From JAYQKL01 sp049890195 (GTDB taxonomy: Bacteria > Pseudomonadota > Alphaproteobacteria > RS24), in NCBI GenBank assembly GCA_049890195.1, contig JBMHBY010000009.1, positions 62,001 to 126,000 on the forward strand: DNA of 64,000 nucleotides. The letters are read 5' to 3'. The notes under the pieces were generated by a model. That model saw only the letters and a program-made list of their open reading frames with translations. It had not been told where the DNA came from and did not search any database. A program made the translations under genes and the position numbers. Below, one piece after another: positions 8,519 through 16,236 of the stretch. Numbering within the stretch: the stretch's first letter is position 1; each line of letters begins with the position of its first letter.

Positions 8519-8534
8519 TGCATTAACTGTGCCA
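8519..8534 (-). promoter_or_regulatory. sigma54 (RpoN) promoter of glnB-glnA
   Basis: On the minus strand TGGCACAGTTAATGCA matches the -24/-12 consensus TGGCACG-N4-TTGCA with correct spacing between the invariant GG and GC. Only two positions differ (A for G, A for T). The start site would be near 8509, about 30 nt before the glnB ATG. NtrC-activated transcription is expected for this operon. No clear paired NtrC site was found upstream by eye. Confidence 0.72.
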
Positions 8535-8828
8535 AATTGACTTGGCGGCGGTGAATAATAAGGCGCGCAAATCAGGGGGTTTCAGGCTAAAGCAAGGCGG
8601 GTGAAAATCCCTGTTAAAAAAAACCTTATATTTTGCACAATAATTAATCACTTGAGCAAGAATTTGGCAAAATATCGGTTGGTCCTGTTGTCTGACAGAT
8701 TTTCACTATTGTATAGGCATCCATCTCCGGGGCTGTTTGGGCGGTTGTTGTGCTTCAGTTTTTATTAAAAACCTGCTGGTAAAAGCCGGTCAACACTGCT
8801 ATACCCGCCGACAGTTTAAGCCTTGTAT
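8535..8828. other. Intergenic region between divergent glnB and tRNA-Leu/tig
   Basis: No protein-coding potential is seen. The left part should hold activator sites for the sigma54 promoter of glnB. The right part should hold the promoter for tRNA-Leu: TATACC at 8800-8805 is a plausible -10 about 24 bp before the tRNA, with a poor -35 near 8777. A second possible -10 (TATAGG) lies at about 8711 downstream of TTGTCT. Confidence 0.4.
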
Positions 8829-8913
8829 GCGGGTGTGGTGGAATTGGTAGACACGCTAGATTTAGGTTCTAGTGCTGAGAGGCGTGGGGGTTCAAGTCCC
8901 TCCACCCGCACCA
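8829..8913 (+). tRNA. tRNA-Leu (anticodon UAG)
   Basis: 85 nt with encoded CCA. The acceptor GCGGGTG pairs with CACCCGC, the anticodon stem CTAGA/TCTAG closes the loop TTTAGGT with anticodon TAG, a long variable arm follows (class II tRNA), and the T arm has GGTTCAAGTCC. It reads CUA and other CUN leucine codons. The trigger factor ATG lies 28 bp downstream, so the two may share a transcript. Confidence 0.97.
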
Positions 8914-8940
8914 TTATGGAAACAGAAACTGGATATTAAT

Positions 8941-10413
8941 ATGAACGTTCAAGAACTCAGTGCCGATGGCCTGTCACGAGAAATCAAAATTACCATAAGC
9001 CGTGATGATCTGAACACCCAGCTTGATGTCAAAATCGATGAGCTGAAGGACACCGTTCAGCTCAAAGGTTTTCGCAAAGGCAAAGTGCCGGCGCAGCATC
9101 TCAAAAAACTCTACGGCCAACAGGTCATGGGTGACATTGTTCAGGAATTGGTGAATGCGCGCAGCCAACAAGCTTTATCTGACCGCGATGAGCGTCCGGC
9201 TCTCCAGCCGGAAGTGAAGTTGGACGGGGATGTCGAGAAGGTCATGTCCGGTGAGGCTGATCTGGTTTTCGACATGGCCTATGACATCATTCCGCCGATT
9301 GAGCTTGCGGATTTCAGCAAAATCAAGTTGGAGCGCCAGGTGGCTGAGGTCAGCAAGCAGGAAGTTGAAGAGTCCATGCAACGGCTTGCGGAGTCCCGCA
9401 AACAGTTCGAGCCGCGGGGTAAGACCGCAAAAGCCAAGGACGGCGACAGCGTGAAGATTGATTTCCTCGGCAAGATTGATGATGAGCCGTTTGAAGGTGG
9501 CGCGTCAGAAGGCTTCGATCTTGAATTGGGCTCCGGTCAGTTCATTCCTGGTTTCGAAGAACAGCTGGTCGGAACCAAAGCCGGTGATACGTTGGATGTC
9601 AATGTGACGTTCCCGGAGGAGTACAATGCGGAACATCTGGCCGGCAAAGCGGCAGTCTTTGAGGTGACGGTGCATGAGGTCAGCGCGCCCAAGGCGGCTG
9701 AGCTGAATGATGAATTCGCCACAACTCTTGGTATGGAGTCTTTGGAAAAACTTGAGGAGGCCATTGAGGAGCAGATTTCCCGTGACTATGGCCAATTCAG
9801 CCGTGATCGCCTGAAGCGGTCACTGCTTGACCAATTGTCTGATACCCATGATTTTGAATTGCCCGGCAAAATGGTTGAACTTGAATTCAATCAGATCTGG
9901 CATCAGTTCGAGCATGAGATTGAAGGCCAGGGCAAAAAAATCGACGATTTGGACGAGACCGAGGACGAGCTGCGCTCTGAATACCGTGATATTGCGGAAC
10001 GTCGCGTCAGAACCGGTCTGGTGTTGGCTGAGGTCGGCAGCAGCAACGAAATTGATGTGACCCAGGAGGAAATCAACCAAGGGTTGATGCAGCGTGTCCA
10101 ACAGTTCCCCGGCCAAGAGCAGCAGGTTTTTGAATATTTCCGGTCCAACCCGGAGGCGATGGCCCAAATCCGAGCGCCGATTTTCGAGGACAAGGTTATT
10201 GATTTCATCATTGAAAAGGCGGATGTGACCGACAAGACGGTATCTGTTGAGGAATTGATGAAAAACCCGGATGAGGAGGAAACGGTCAAAGCCAAGCCGA
10301 AGAAAAAGGCCGCAGCCAAGAAAAAACCGGCCGCGAAAAAAACAGCCGCAAAAAAACCAGCTGATAAGAAACCAGCCGCTAAAAAGAAGGCCACCAAGAA
10401 AAAAGACGACTGA
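8941..10413 (+). CDS. tig: Trigger factor, ribosome-associated chaperone and prolyl isomerase, with Lys/Ala-rich tail
   Basis: 490 residues. The N-terminal ribosome-binding domain carries the signature GFRKGKVPAQHLKKLYG (near residue 40), the FKBP-type PPIase domain is recognisable around DGDSVKIDFLGKIDDEPFEGG, and the helical C-terminal cradle follows. The protein binds nascent chains at the ribosome exit near L23. The last roughly 40 residues are an almost pure Lys/Ala/Pro repeat tail (units like KKKPAAKK) ending in KKKDD, resembling histone H1-like tails; common trigger factors of about 430-450 residues lack so long a basic tail. ATG 8941 is chosen; the longer frame would run into the tRNA gene. 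A strong terminator follows. Confidence 0.95.
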   Translation: MNVQELSADGLSREIKITISRDDLNTQLDVKIDELKDTVQLKGFRKGKVPAQHLKKLYGQQVMGDIVQELVNARSQQALSDRDERPALQPEVKLDGDVEKVMSGEADLVFDMAYDIIPPIELADFSKIKLERQVAEVSKQEVEESMQRLAESRKQFEPRGKTAKAKDGDSVKIDFLGKIDDEPFEGGASEGFDLELGSGQFIPGFEEQLVGTKAGDTLDVNVTFPEEYNAEHLAGKAAVFEVTVHEVSAPKAAELNDEFATTLGMESLEKLEEAIEEQISRDYGQFSRDRLKRSLLDQLSDTHDFELPGKMVELEFNQIWHQFEHEIEGQGKKIDDLDETEDELRSEYRDIAERRVRTGLVLAEVGSSNEIDVTQEEINQGLMQRVQQFPGQEQQVFEYFRSNPEAMAQIRAPIFEDKVIDFIIEKADVTDKTVSVEELMKNPDEEETVKAKPKKKAAAKKKPAAKKTAAKKPADKKPAAKKKATKKKDD

Positions 10414-10432
10414 TGTCAATTTTTCTCAAACC

Positions 10433-10466
10433 AAAACCGGCCAACCTCATTTGGCCGGTTTTTTTG
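10433..10466 (+). terminator. Rho-independent terminator of tig
   Basis: AAACCGGCCAA pairs with TTGGCCGGTTT across a 5-6 base loop and runs straight into a T-run (10459-10465), 20 bases past the tig stop codon. Confidence 0.88.
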
Positions 10467-10491
10467 TTGGGTAATTTGTCACACTTAACCT

Positions 10492-10520
10492 CTTGGTCTT
10501 TTGGGCGAACACCCCCATAT
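10492..10520 (+). promoter_or_regulatory. RpoH (sigma32)-like heat-shock promoter of clpP
   Basis: CTTGGTC (10492-10498), a 14-bp spacer, then CCCCATAT (10513-10520), which matches the E. coli sigma32 -10 consensus CCCCATNT perfectly. The -35 shares CTTG with CTTGAAA. Transcription would start about 25 nt before the clpP ATG. clpP is a classical RpoH target, so the context fits. Confidence 0.6.
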
Positions 10521-10549
10521 TGACCATATATGACAGCAAAGGAAAAAAA

Positions 10550-11179
10550 ATGACCGATCCTGTAGAGACTTATATGAGTTCGCTGGTGCCGATGGTGGTC
10601 GAACAGACGAACCGCGGCGAGCGTGCCTTTGATATCTATTCTCGTCTGTTGAAGGAACGGGTGATTTTCGTGACCGGTGCCATTGAGGATCACATGGCGA
10701 GCCTGATTACGGCGCAGCTGTTGTTTTTGGAGGCGGAAAACCCGAAAAAAGAGATTTCCATGTACATCAACTCCCCGGGCGGGGTTGTGACAGCCGGCAT
10801 GGCGATTTATGACACCATGCAATACATCAAACCGGCCGTTTCCACTTTGTGCATCGGTCAGGCCGCAAGCATGGGATCGTTGCTGCTGAGTGCCGGTGCC
10901 CCGGATATGCGGTTCGCCCTGCCCAATGCGCGGGTCATGGTGCATCAGCCGTCGGGCGGGTTTTCAGGTCAGGCCTCGGATATTGAACGCCACGCCAAGG
11001 AGATACTTGATATGCGCTCCCGGCTGAACAAGATTTACGTTGAACACACCGGGCAAACTTTAGCGCGCATTGAGGCGGCGCTGGAGCGGGACACATTCAT
11101 GACCGCTGATGAAGCCAAGGATTTCGGCATTATTGATGAGGTCGTGGACAAACGCGGAGAGGCTACCGAGGAGAGCTAG
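10550..11179 (+). CDS. clpP: ATP-dependent Clp protease proteolytic subunit
   Basis: A 209-residue serine peptidase that forms a double heptameric chamber and degrades proteins fed by ClpX or ClpA. The catalytic serine lies in GQAASMGSLLLSAG and the histidine in ARVMVHQPSGG; the oxyanion-loop stretch YINSPGGVVTAGMAIYDTM is also present. ATG 10550 (AAAGGAAAA upstream) gives the normal length; the longer frame begins inside the promoter. It is followed 112 bp later by clpX, the usual arrangement, and a heat-shock-type promoter lies directly upstream. Confidence 0.97.
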   Translation: MTDPVETYMSSLVPMVVEQTNRGERAFDIYSRLLKERVIFVTGAIEDHMASLITAQLLFLEAENPKKEISMYINSPGGVVTAGMAIYDTMQYIKPAVSTLCIGQAASMGSLLLSAGAPDMRFALPNARVMVHQPSGGFSGQASDIERHAKEILDMRSRLNKIYVEHTGQTLARIEAALERDTFMTADEAKDFGIIDEVVDKRGEATEES

Positions 11180-11230
11180 TGTCGAGGTTCAGGGCACATT
11201 TCATTTGCTATGTGTTCTAGGAATATGCTC

Positions 11231-11262
11231 GAATGACATAAAGCTTGAATGATGCAAAGCTT
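11231..11262 (+). repeat. Tandem 16-bp direct repeat between clpP and clpX
   Basis: GAATGACATAAAGCTT (11231-11246) is followed with no gap by GAATGATGCAAAGCTT (11247-11262). 13 of 16 positions are identical and each unit ends in AAAGCTT. The block is about 30 bp upstream of the clpX start. It could be a two-site operator or a processing element in the clpP-clpX transcript; no known factor site was recognised. Confidence 0.6.
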
Positions 11263-11291
11263 ATAAGCCATTCCATTTAAAGGAGATTTGG

Positions 11292-12572
11292 GTGAGTAAA
11301 ATCGGTGGAACAAGCGGCAACAGCGACTCAAAGAGTACGCTTTACTGCTCTTTCTGTGGCAAAAGCCAGCACGAGGTCCGCAAATTGATTGCCGGCCCGA
11401 CCGTGTTCATCTGCGATGAATGCGTGGAATTGTGCATGGACATCATCCGCGAGGAAAGCAAATCCGCATCACTCAAAACCAGTGAGGGTGTTCCGACCCC
11501 GCAGGAAATCCACAAAGTGCTTGAAGATTATGTTATTGGCCAGCCCCGTGCCAAGCGGGTCTTGTCCGTGGCTGTGCACAATCATTACAAGCGGCTCAAC
11601 AACACCTCCAAAAATGATGAGGTGGAGTTGGCAAAGTCAAACATTCTGCTGGTCGGCCCGACCGGATGCGGCAAAACCCTGTTCGCACAGACGCTGGCCC
11701 GGATCCTTGATGTGCCGTTCACCATGGCGGATGCCACCACCCTGACGGAAGCCGGCTATGTTGGGGAGGATGTCGAAAACATCATTCTGAAGCTTCTGCA
11801 GGCCGCTGATTACAATGTCGAGCGGGCGCAACGCGGCATCGTCTATATTGACGAGGTTGATAAAATCACCCGCAAAGCCGACAACCCGTCAATCACCCGA
11901 GACGTATCGGGAGAGGGTGTTCAGCAGGCCTTACTCAAATTGATGGAGGGGACGGTTGCGTCCGTACCGCCGCAAGGGGGCCGCAAGCATCCGCAGCAGG
12001 AGTTTTTACAGGTTGATACAACCAACATATTGTTCATCTGCGGCGGCGCGTTTGCCGGTCTGGAAAACATCATCACCAGCCGCGGCGGCGAGACCTCCAT
12101 TGGTTTTGGCGCCAAAGTTGCCGACAAGGAGAAACGGCCGACCGGGGAATTGCTGAAAAACCTTGAGCCTGGGGATTTGCTGAAATACGGCCTCATCCCG
12201 GAATTCATCGGACGCCTGCCGGTCATCGCCACGCTTGAAGATTTGGATGAAACAACATTGGTGCGCATTTTGACCGAGCCGAAAAACGCCCTTGTCCGGC
12301 AATATCAGCGCCTGTTTGAAATGGACGGGGCCCTTCTGACATTCAAAGAGGATGCTTTGTCAGCTATTGCGCGGGCCGCCATTGAACGCAAAACCGGTGC
12401 CCGGGGACTGCGCTCCATCATGGAGAACATGCTTCTTGATACGATGTTTGACCTGCCGACGCTGGACGGCGTTGAAGAAGTTGTGATCAGTGCCGAAGTT
12501 GTTGATGGCAATGCCCAGCCCTTGATCATCTTTGCGGATAAAGAGGCCAAAGAGAAAGACAAGGCATCTTAA
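11292..12572 (+). CDS. clpX: ATP-dependent Clp protease ATP-binding subunit ClpX
   Basis: A 426-residue AAA+ unfoldase that recognises substrates and passes them to ClpP. The N-terminal zinc-binding domain has CSFCGK and CDEC pairs (residues about 17-44); Walker A is GPTGCGKT, Walker B lies in IVYIDEVDKI, the pore loop in GYVGEDVE, and the ClpP-contacting IGF tripeptide in TSIGFGAKV. The start is GTG at 11292, preceded by AAAGGAGA. It follows clpP by 112 bp, with a tandem repeat in between, and ends at a strong terminator. Confidence 0.97.
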   Translation: MSKIGGTSGNSDSKSTLYCSFCGKSQHEVRKLIAGPTVFICDECVELCMDIIREESKSASLKTSEGVPTPQEIHKVLEDYVIGQPRAKRVLSVAVHNHYKRLNNTSKNDEVELAKSNILLVGPTGCGKTLFAQTLARILDVPFTMADATTLTEAGYVGEDVENIILKLLQAADYNVERAQRGIVYIDEVDKITRKADNPSITRDVSGEGVQQALLKLMEGTVASVPPQGGRKHPQQEFLQVDTTNILFICGGAFAGLENIITSRGGETSIGFGAKVADKEKRPTGELLKNLEPGDLLKYGLIPEFIGRLPVIATLEDLDETTLVRILTEPKNALVRQYQRLFEMDGALLTFKEDALSAIARAAIERKTGARGLRSIMENMLLDTMFDLPTLDGVEEVVISAEVVDGNAQPLIIFADKEAKEKDKAS

Positions 12573-12602
12573 TCAAATCCAAAAGGTTTGCGCGATAAGC
12601 TG

Positions 12603-12628
12603 AAAGCCGTCCCTGGGGCGGCTTTTTT
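12603..12628 (+). terminator. Rho-independent terminator of clpX
   Basis: AAGCCGTCC pairs with GGGCGGCTT (one G-U pair) around a 3-base loop and is followed by a T-run. It lies 31 bases past the clpX stop codon and separates clpPX from lon. Confidence 0.82.
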
Positions 12629-12657
12629 GCATCAAAATGGAAAATATGTCGCGGGTG

Positions 12658-12688
12658 CTTGAAAATATTGTGTATGAAACCCACATCT
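12658..12688 (+). promoter_or_regulatory. RpoH (sigma32)-like heat-shock promoter of lon
   Basis: A perfect sigma32 -35 CTTGAAA (12658-12664) is followed by a 16-bp spacer and CCACATCT (12681-12688), one mismatch from CCCCATNT. It lies about 70 bp upstream of the predicted housekeeping promoter and lon start. lon is a classical RpoH target. Confidence 0.5.
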
Positions 12689-12701
12689 TTAGGGAAGCGT
12701 T

Positions 12702-12730
12702 TTGACTGAACAGTGGAATCAAGAGCTAAT
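12702..12730 (+). promoter_or_regulatory. Possible sigma70 promoter of lon
   Basis: TTGACT (12702-12707), 17-bp spacer, GCTAAT (12725-12730). The start site would be near 12737, about 30 nt before the lon ATG. The -35 is a 5/6 match and the -10 a 4/6 match. Confidence 0.45.
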
Positions 12731-12767
12731 TTAACTGCGATAGAAATTACAAAAACCTGAGAGATTT

Positions 12768-15197
12768 ATGACCGATTTTCCCAACCCACAACAAGCTAAC
12801 CCGAACATCCCTGAAGTTCTGGCCGTTCTGCCTTTGCGCAACATTGTTGTGTTTCCGGGGATGATCGTGCCGCTTTTTGTCGGCCGTGACAAATCCATCA
12901 AAGCGCTGGAAGAGGTCATGGAGGACAACAAACAGATCATGCTGGTCGCCCAAAGGGACGGCGACCTCGATGACCCGAAACAAGAGGATATCTACGAATT
13001 CGGCACCATTGGGACGATACTGCAGCTTTTGAAGCTTCCCGACGGAACAGTCAAGGTGCTGGTTGAAGGGCAGCGGCGTGCACGCATCATCGAGTACCTT
13101 CCGAATGACATGTTCTTCCAAGCCAGTGTTGTGGCCGAGGATGAGCAGGACATTGACCATCCTGATCTTGAGGCCATGGCACGCTCCGTCGTTGGGCAAT
13201 TTGACAATTACGTCAAAATGAACCGGAAAATTCCTCAGGAGGTCCAGACCACCGTCAAAGAAATTGACGACCCGCTGAAGCTGTCGGATACGGTTGCCGG
13301 GCACCTTAATGTCAAAATTTCCGAAAAGCAGGAGCTGCTGGAAACCGTCTCCGTCTCGACCCGTCTGGAGATGGTGCTGGGGCACATGGAAAATGAAGTT
13401 GGCATGCTGCAGGTTGAGAAAAAAATCCGTGGCCGTGTCAAACGTCAAATGGAGAAAACCCAGCGCGAATATTATTTGAACGAGCAACTCAAGGCGATTC
13501 AAAAAGAGTTGGGGGAGTCCGAGGACGGATCCGACGAACTGGCTGAGCTTGAAGAGAAGATTGAAAAGACCAAACTGTCCAAAGAGGCGAAGGAAAAGGC
13601 GAGTGGCGAGCTGAAGAAACTCCGGAATATGAGTCCGATGTCAGCTGAGGCGACGGTTGTACGAAATTATCTGGATTGGTTGCTGTGTGTACCCTGGGGC
13701 AAAAAGGGGCGTGTCAAAAAAGATCTCGACCTGGCACAGAAGACATTGGACGCCGACCATTACGGCCTGGAAAAGGTCAAGGAGCGTATTGTCGAATATC
13801 TTGCCGTCCAAAACCGTTCGAACCGGCTCAAAGGCCCGATCCTGTGTCTTGTTGGACCGCCCGGCGTCGGCAAAACCTCGCTTGGCAAATCGCTGGCCAA
13901 AGCCACCGGGCGCGAGTTTGTCCGCATGTCGCTTGGCGGTGTCCGCGATGAAAGCGAGATCCGCGGCCACCGGAGGACATATATTGGTTCAATGCCCGGC
14001 AAAATCATCCAGTCCATGAAAAAGGTCAAGACAACCAACCCGCTGATCCTGCTGGATGAGATTGACAAAATGGGCATGGACCATCGCGGGGACCCGGCCT
14101 CTGCTCTGCTTGAGGTGCTGGACCCGGAGCAGAACAATGCGTTCAATGATCACTATATGGAGGTCGATTATGACCTGTCCAATGTCATGTTCGTCACCAC
14201 GGCGAATACACTCAACATTCCCGGGCCTCTGCTCGACCGGATGGAGGTCATCCGGATTGCCGGCTACACCGAGGATGAAAAAATCGCCATTGCCGATCAG
14301 CATCTGCTGCCGCGGGTTGTGAAAGACCACGGCCTGAAGGACGGTGAGTTCAATATGGGTGAGGGGACTTTGCGTGAGATCATCCGAACCTACACCCGCG
14401 AGGCCGGCGTGCGGAACCTGCAGCGCGAACTGGCCAATCTCTGCCGTAAGACGGTCACAAAAATTGTCCGGGACAAAACCGACAGTGTTGACATTACGCC
14501 GGAGAACATTGACCAGTTCCTCGGTGTCAAAAAGTTCCGGTTTGGTCTGGCCGAACAGGAGGATCAGGTTGGGGTCGTTACCGGTTTGGCCTGGACGGAG
14601 GTCGGCGGTGAATTGCTGACCATTGAAGGGGTCATGTTGCCGGGTAAGGGGAAAATGACCACAACCGGCAAGCTTGGGGACGTCATGAAAGAGTCGATTG
14701 GTGCCGCCTCGTCTTATGTCCGCTCCAAAAGCGCATCGCTGGGGATCGAACCCCCGGTATTTGACCGCCGGGACATCCACGTGCATGTACCGGAAGGCGC
14801 GACGCCAAAAGACGGTCCTTCTGCCGGCATTGCCATGGCCAGTGCCATCATTTCCCTGATGACCGGCATTGCCGTGCGTCGTGAGGTTGCCATGACCGGT
14901 GAGGTGACACTGCGCGGTCAGGTTCTGCCGATTGGCGGCTTGAAGGAAAAACTGCTGGCGGCCTTGCGCGGCGGTATTGAAAAAGTCTTGATACCCTATG
15001 AAAACGCCAAGGATCTTGCCGATGTGCCGGACAACATCAAAGACGGTCTGGAAATCGTACCTGTCAAAACCATGGACGAAGTGTTGGCGCATTGTCTCGT
15101 CAGCCAGCCGGAAGCCATTGACTGGGACGAAGCGGCCTACGATGCGCAACGTGCCCAGAGCCTTGCTGGTAACGGCGGAGATGTGACGGCTCATTAA
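12768..15197 (+). CDS. lon: ATP-dependent protease Lon (LonA type)
   Basis: An 809-residue hexameric AAA+ serine protease that removes damaged and regulatory proteins. The N-terminal substrate-binding domain begins LAVLPLRNIVVFPGM, a long coiled-coil region follows (KKIRGRVKRQMEKTQREYYL), Walker A is LVGPPGVGKTSLG, Walker B LILLDEIDKMG, and the Ser-Lys dyad lies in PKDGPSAGIAMASA and LPIGGLKEKLLAALRGG. The length is normal. It stands between clpX and hupB as in many alphaproteobacteria, with its own promoters (one heat-shock-like) and a terminator downstream. Confidence 0.97.
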   Translation: MTDFPNPQQANPNIPEVLAVLPLRNIVVFPGMIVPLFVGRDKSIKALEEVMEDNKQIMLVAQRDGDLDDPKQEDIYEFGTIGTILQLLKLPDGTVKVLVEGQRRARIIEYLPNDMFFQASVVAEDEQDIDHPDLEAMARSVVGQFDNYVKMNRKIPQEVQTTVKEIDDPLKLSDTVAGHLNVKISEKQELLETVSVSTRLEMVLGHMENEVGMLQVEKKIRGRVKRQMEKTQREYYLNEQLKAIQKELGESEDGSDELAELEEKIEKTKLSKEAKEKASGELKKLRNMSPMSAEATVVRNYLDWLLCVPWGKKGRVKKDLDLAQKTLDADHYGLEKVKERIVEYLAVQNRSNRLKGPILCLVGPPGVGKTSLGKSLAKATGREFVRMSLGGVRDESEIRGHRRTYIGSMPGKIIQSMKKVKTTNPLILLDEIDKMGMDHRGDPASALLEVLDPEQNNAFNDHYMEVDYDLSNVMFVTTANTLNIPGPLLDRMEVIRIAGYTEDEKIAIADQHLLPRVVKDHGLKDGEFNMGEGTLREIIRTYTREAGVRNLQRELANLCRKTVTKIVRDKTDSVDITPENIDQFLGVKKFRFGLAEQEDQVGVVTGLAWTEVGGELLTIEGVMLPGKGKMTTTGKLGDVMKESIGAASSYVRSKSASLGIEPPVFDRRDIHVHVPEGATPKDGPSAGIAMASAIISLMTGIAVRREVAMTGEVTLRGQVLPIGGLKEKLLAALRGGIEKVLIPYENAKDLADVPDNIKDGLEIVPVKTMDEVLAHCLVSQPEAIDWDEAAYDAQRAQSLAGNGGDVTAH

Positions 15198-15204
15198 TTT
15201 TTCA

Positions 15205-15268
15205 TTTACAAAAAAGAGCTGATTTCTCAGTTTTTTTACAAAAAGTCCCTGTTTCTTCACGTTTTTTA
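15205..15268 (+). repeat. Imperfect tandem duplication in the lon-hupB spacer
   Basis: Two units of about 33 bp begin TTTACAAAAA and end in a T-run (15205-15237 and 15235-15268), with the shared core pattern CTG-TTTCT-CA-G. The second unit overlaps the left arm of the lon terminator. It looks like local slippage duplication of a terminator-like segment. Confidence 0.5.
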
Positions 15269-15297
15269 AAAAAAACCAGAGGAAACAGGGATTTTTT
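15246..15297 (+). terminator. Terminator of lon with a long loop
   Basis: TCCCTGTTTC (15246-15255) and GAAACAGGGA (15282-15291) are perfect 10-bp complements, followed by six T residues (15292-15297). The loop is about 26 bases, A/T-rich and unusually long. The T-run ends only three bases before a possible hupB -35 (TTGACC, 15301-15306), so termination and initiation are adjacent. Confidence 0.7.
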
Positions 15298-15370
15298 ATT
15301 TTGACCACTCGTCGAATCGCGGCCTAGTCTTTGATTATTAACCATCACAACCCACTGGAGGGGTACGCAG

Positions 15371-15646
15371 ATGAACAAAAATGATCTTATCAGCAAAGTG
15401 GCCGGTGACACCGGTCTTTCAAAAGCCGATGCAGGTAAAGCCGTCGACAGCATTCTTGACAGCATAACCGCGCAGTTGGCTTCAGGCGGCGAAGTGCGCT
15501 TGGTCGGTTTTGGAACATTCTCTGTTTCACACCGCAAAGCCACAACCGGACGTAACCCGCAAACGGGTGCCGTCATTCAGATTGCCGCTTCCAACCAGGC
15601 CAAATTCAAGGCCGGTAAAGGCTTGAAAGACGCTGTCAACAGCTAA
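15371..15646 (+). CDS. hupB: DNA-binding protein HU
   Basis: A 91-residue histone-like protein that binds and bends DNA as a dimer in the nucleoid. It begins MNKNDLISKVAGDTGLSKAD, has the core RLVGFGTFSVSHRKATTGRNP typical of HU, and the beta-arm with NPQTG that inserts into the minor groove. The ribosome-binding site GGAGGGG is strong, consistent with high expression. It follows lon, has a predicted promoter beginning with TTGACC at 15301, and ends in a near-perfect terminator. Confidence 0.96.
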   Translation: MNKNDLISKVAGDTGLSKADAGKAVDSILDSITAQLASGGEVRLVGFGTFSVSHRKATTGRNPQTGAVIQIAASNQAKFKAGKGLKDAVNS

Positions 15647-15665
15647 GCTGCAGACACTTGAGAAG

Positions 15666-15698
15666 CGCCGACTGATTTTTGAATCAGTCGGCGTTTTT
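15666..15698 (+). terminator. Rho-independent terminator of hupB
   Basis: CGCCGACTGATT pairs perfectly with AATCAGTCGGCG (12 bp) around a 4-base loop, followed by TTTTT. It lies 20 bases after the hupB stop codon. Confidence 0.93.
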
Positions 15699-15739
15699 CG
15701 TTTTACTTTTCCAAAGAGGTGAGGTATCACCCAAATCCA

Positions 15740-15815
15740 GGGCGGTTAGCTCAGCTGGGAGAGCATCTCGTTTACACCGAGAGGGTCGGCGGTTCGATCC
15801 CGTCACCGCCCACCA
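15740..15815 (+). tRNA. tRNA-Val (anticodon UAC)
   Basis: 76 nt with encoded CCA. The acceptor GGGCGGT pairs with ACCGCCC, the anticodon stem TCTCG/CGAGA closes the loop TTTACAC with anticodon TAC, the D arm has TAGCTCAGCTGGGAGAGCA and the T arm GGTTCGATCCC. It reads GUA and other GUN valine codons. Confidence 0.97.
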
Positions 15816-15924
15816 TCCATTTTCACTGGATGATTTGTGCTTATGTTGCGCCGGTTTGTCTTGACACCCATGGAAACTCGGCTTACACCACAGGCACTTT
15901 CCAAGCATCCGCTTGGCCCGATAT

Positions 15925-16001
<77 letters not shown>

Positions 16002-16236
16002 CCTCCCGAAAAACATCATAATTCCTTGTACGAAACCCGTCTTTCGCAGAGCTTATCTTTTCTGCTGCCTGCGGCATTCTGGCAATAACAATTTCGTTGA
16101 ATCTGTGCTTAATTTTTAAATACAAATTTTTTTGGTATTCCGCCTCATTTTTTGTGTTTTTGGATATACGCTGGCATCAAATTAGGGTATATCGCCTTTA
16201 ACATTTAAACGCTCTTCAAAGAGTATAGGGATAAAC

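Noticed and set aside
8541..8600. Short GTG-initiated frame in the glnB-tRNA-Leu spacer
   Set aside because: Only 17 codons, no ribosome-binding site, and it lies in the expected activator region of the glnB promoter.
10290..10413. Trigger factor tail as a frameshift or assembly artefact
   Set aside because: The Lys/Ala segment is in frame, ends at a TGA, and is followed at normal distance by a good terminator; a frameshift would be unlikely to give this regular composition.
11244..11278. RpoH-like promoter before clpX (CTTGAAT with a downstream TTCCATTT)
   Set aside because: The spacer would be 20 bp, outside the usual range, and the -10 match is poor; the tandem repeat explains the CTTGAAT better.
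13989..15308. Long open frame (439 codons) antisense to lon
   Set aside because: It is the complementary-frame shadow of a strongly conserved gene, has no ribosome-binding site, and its product is a His/Gln/Asn-rich low-quality sequence without motifs.
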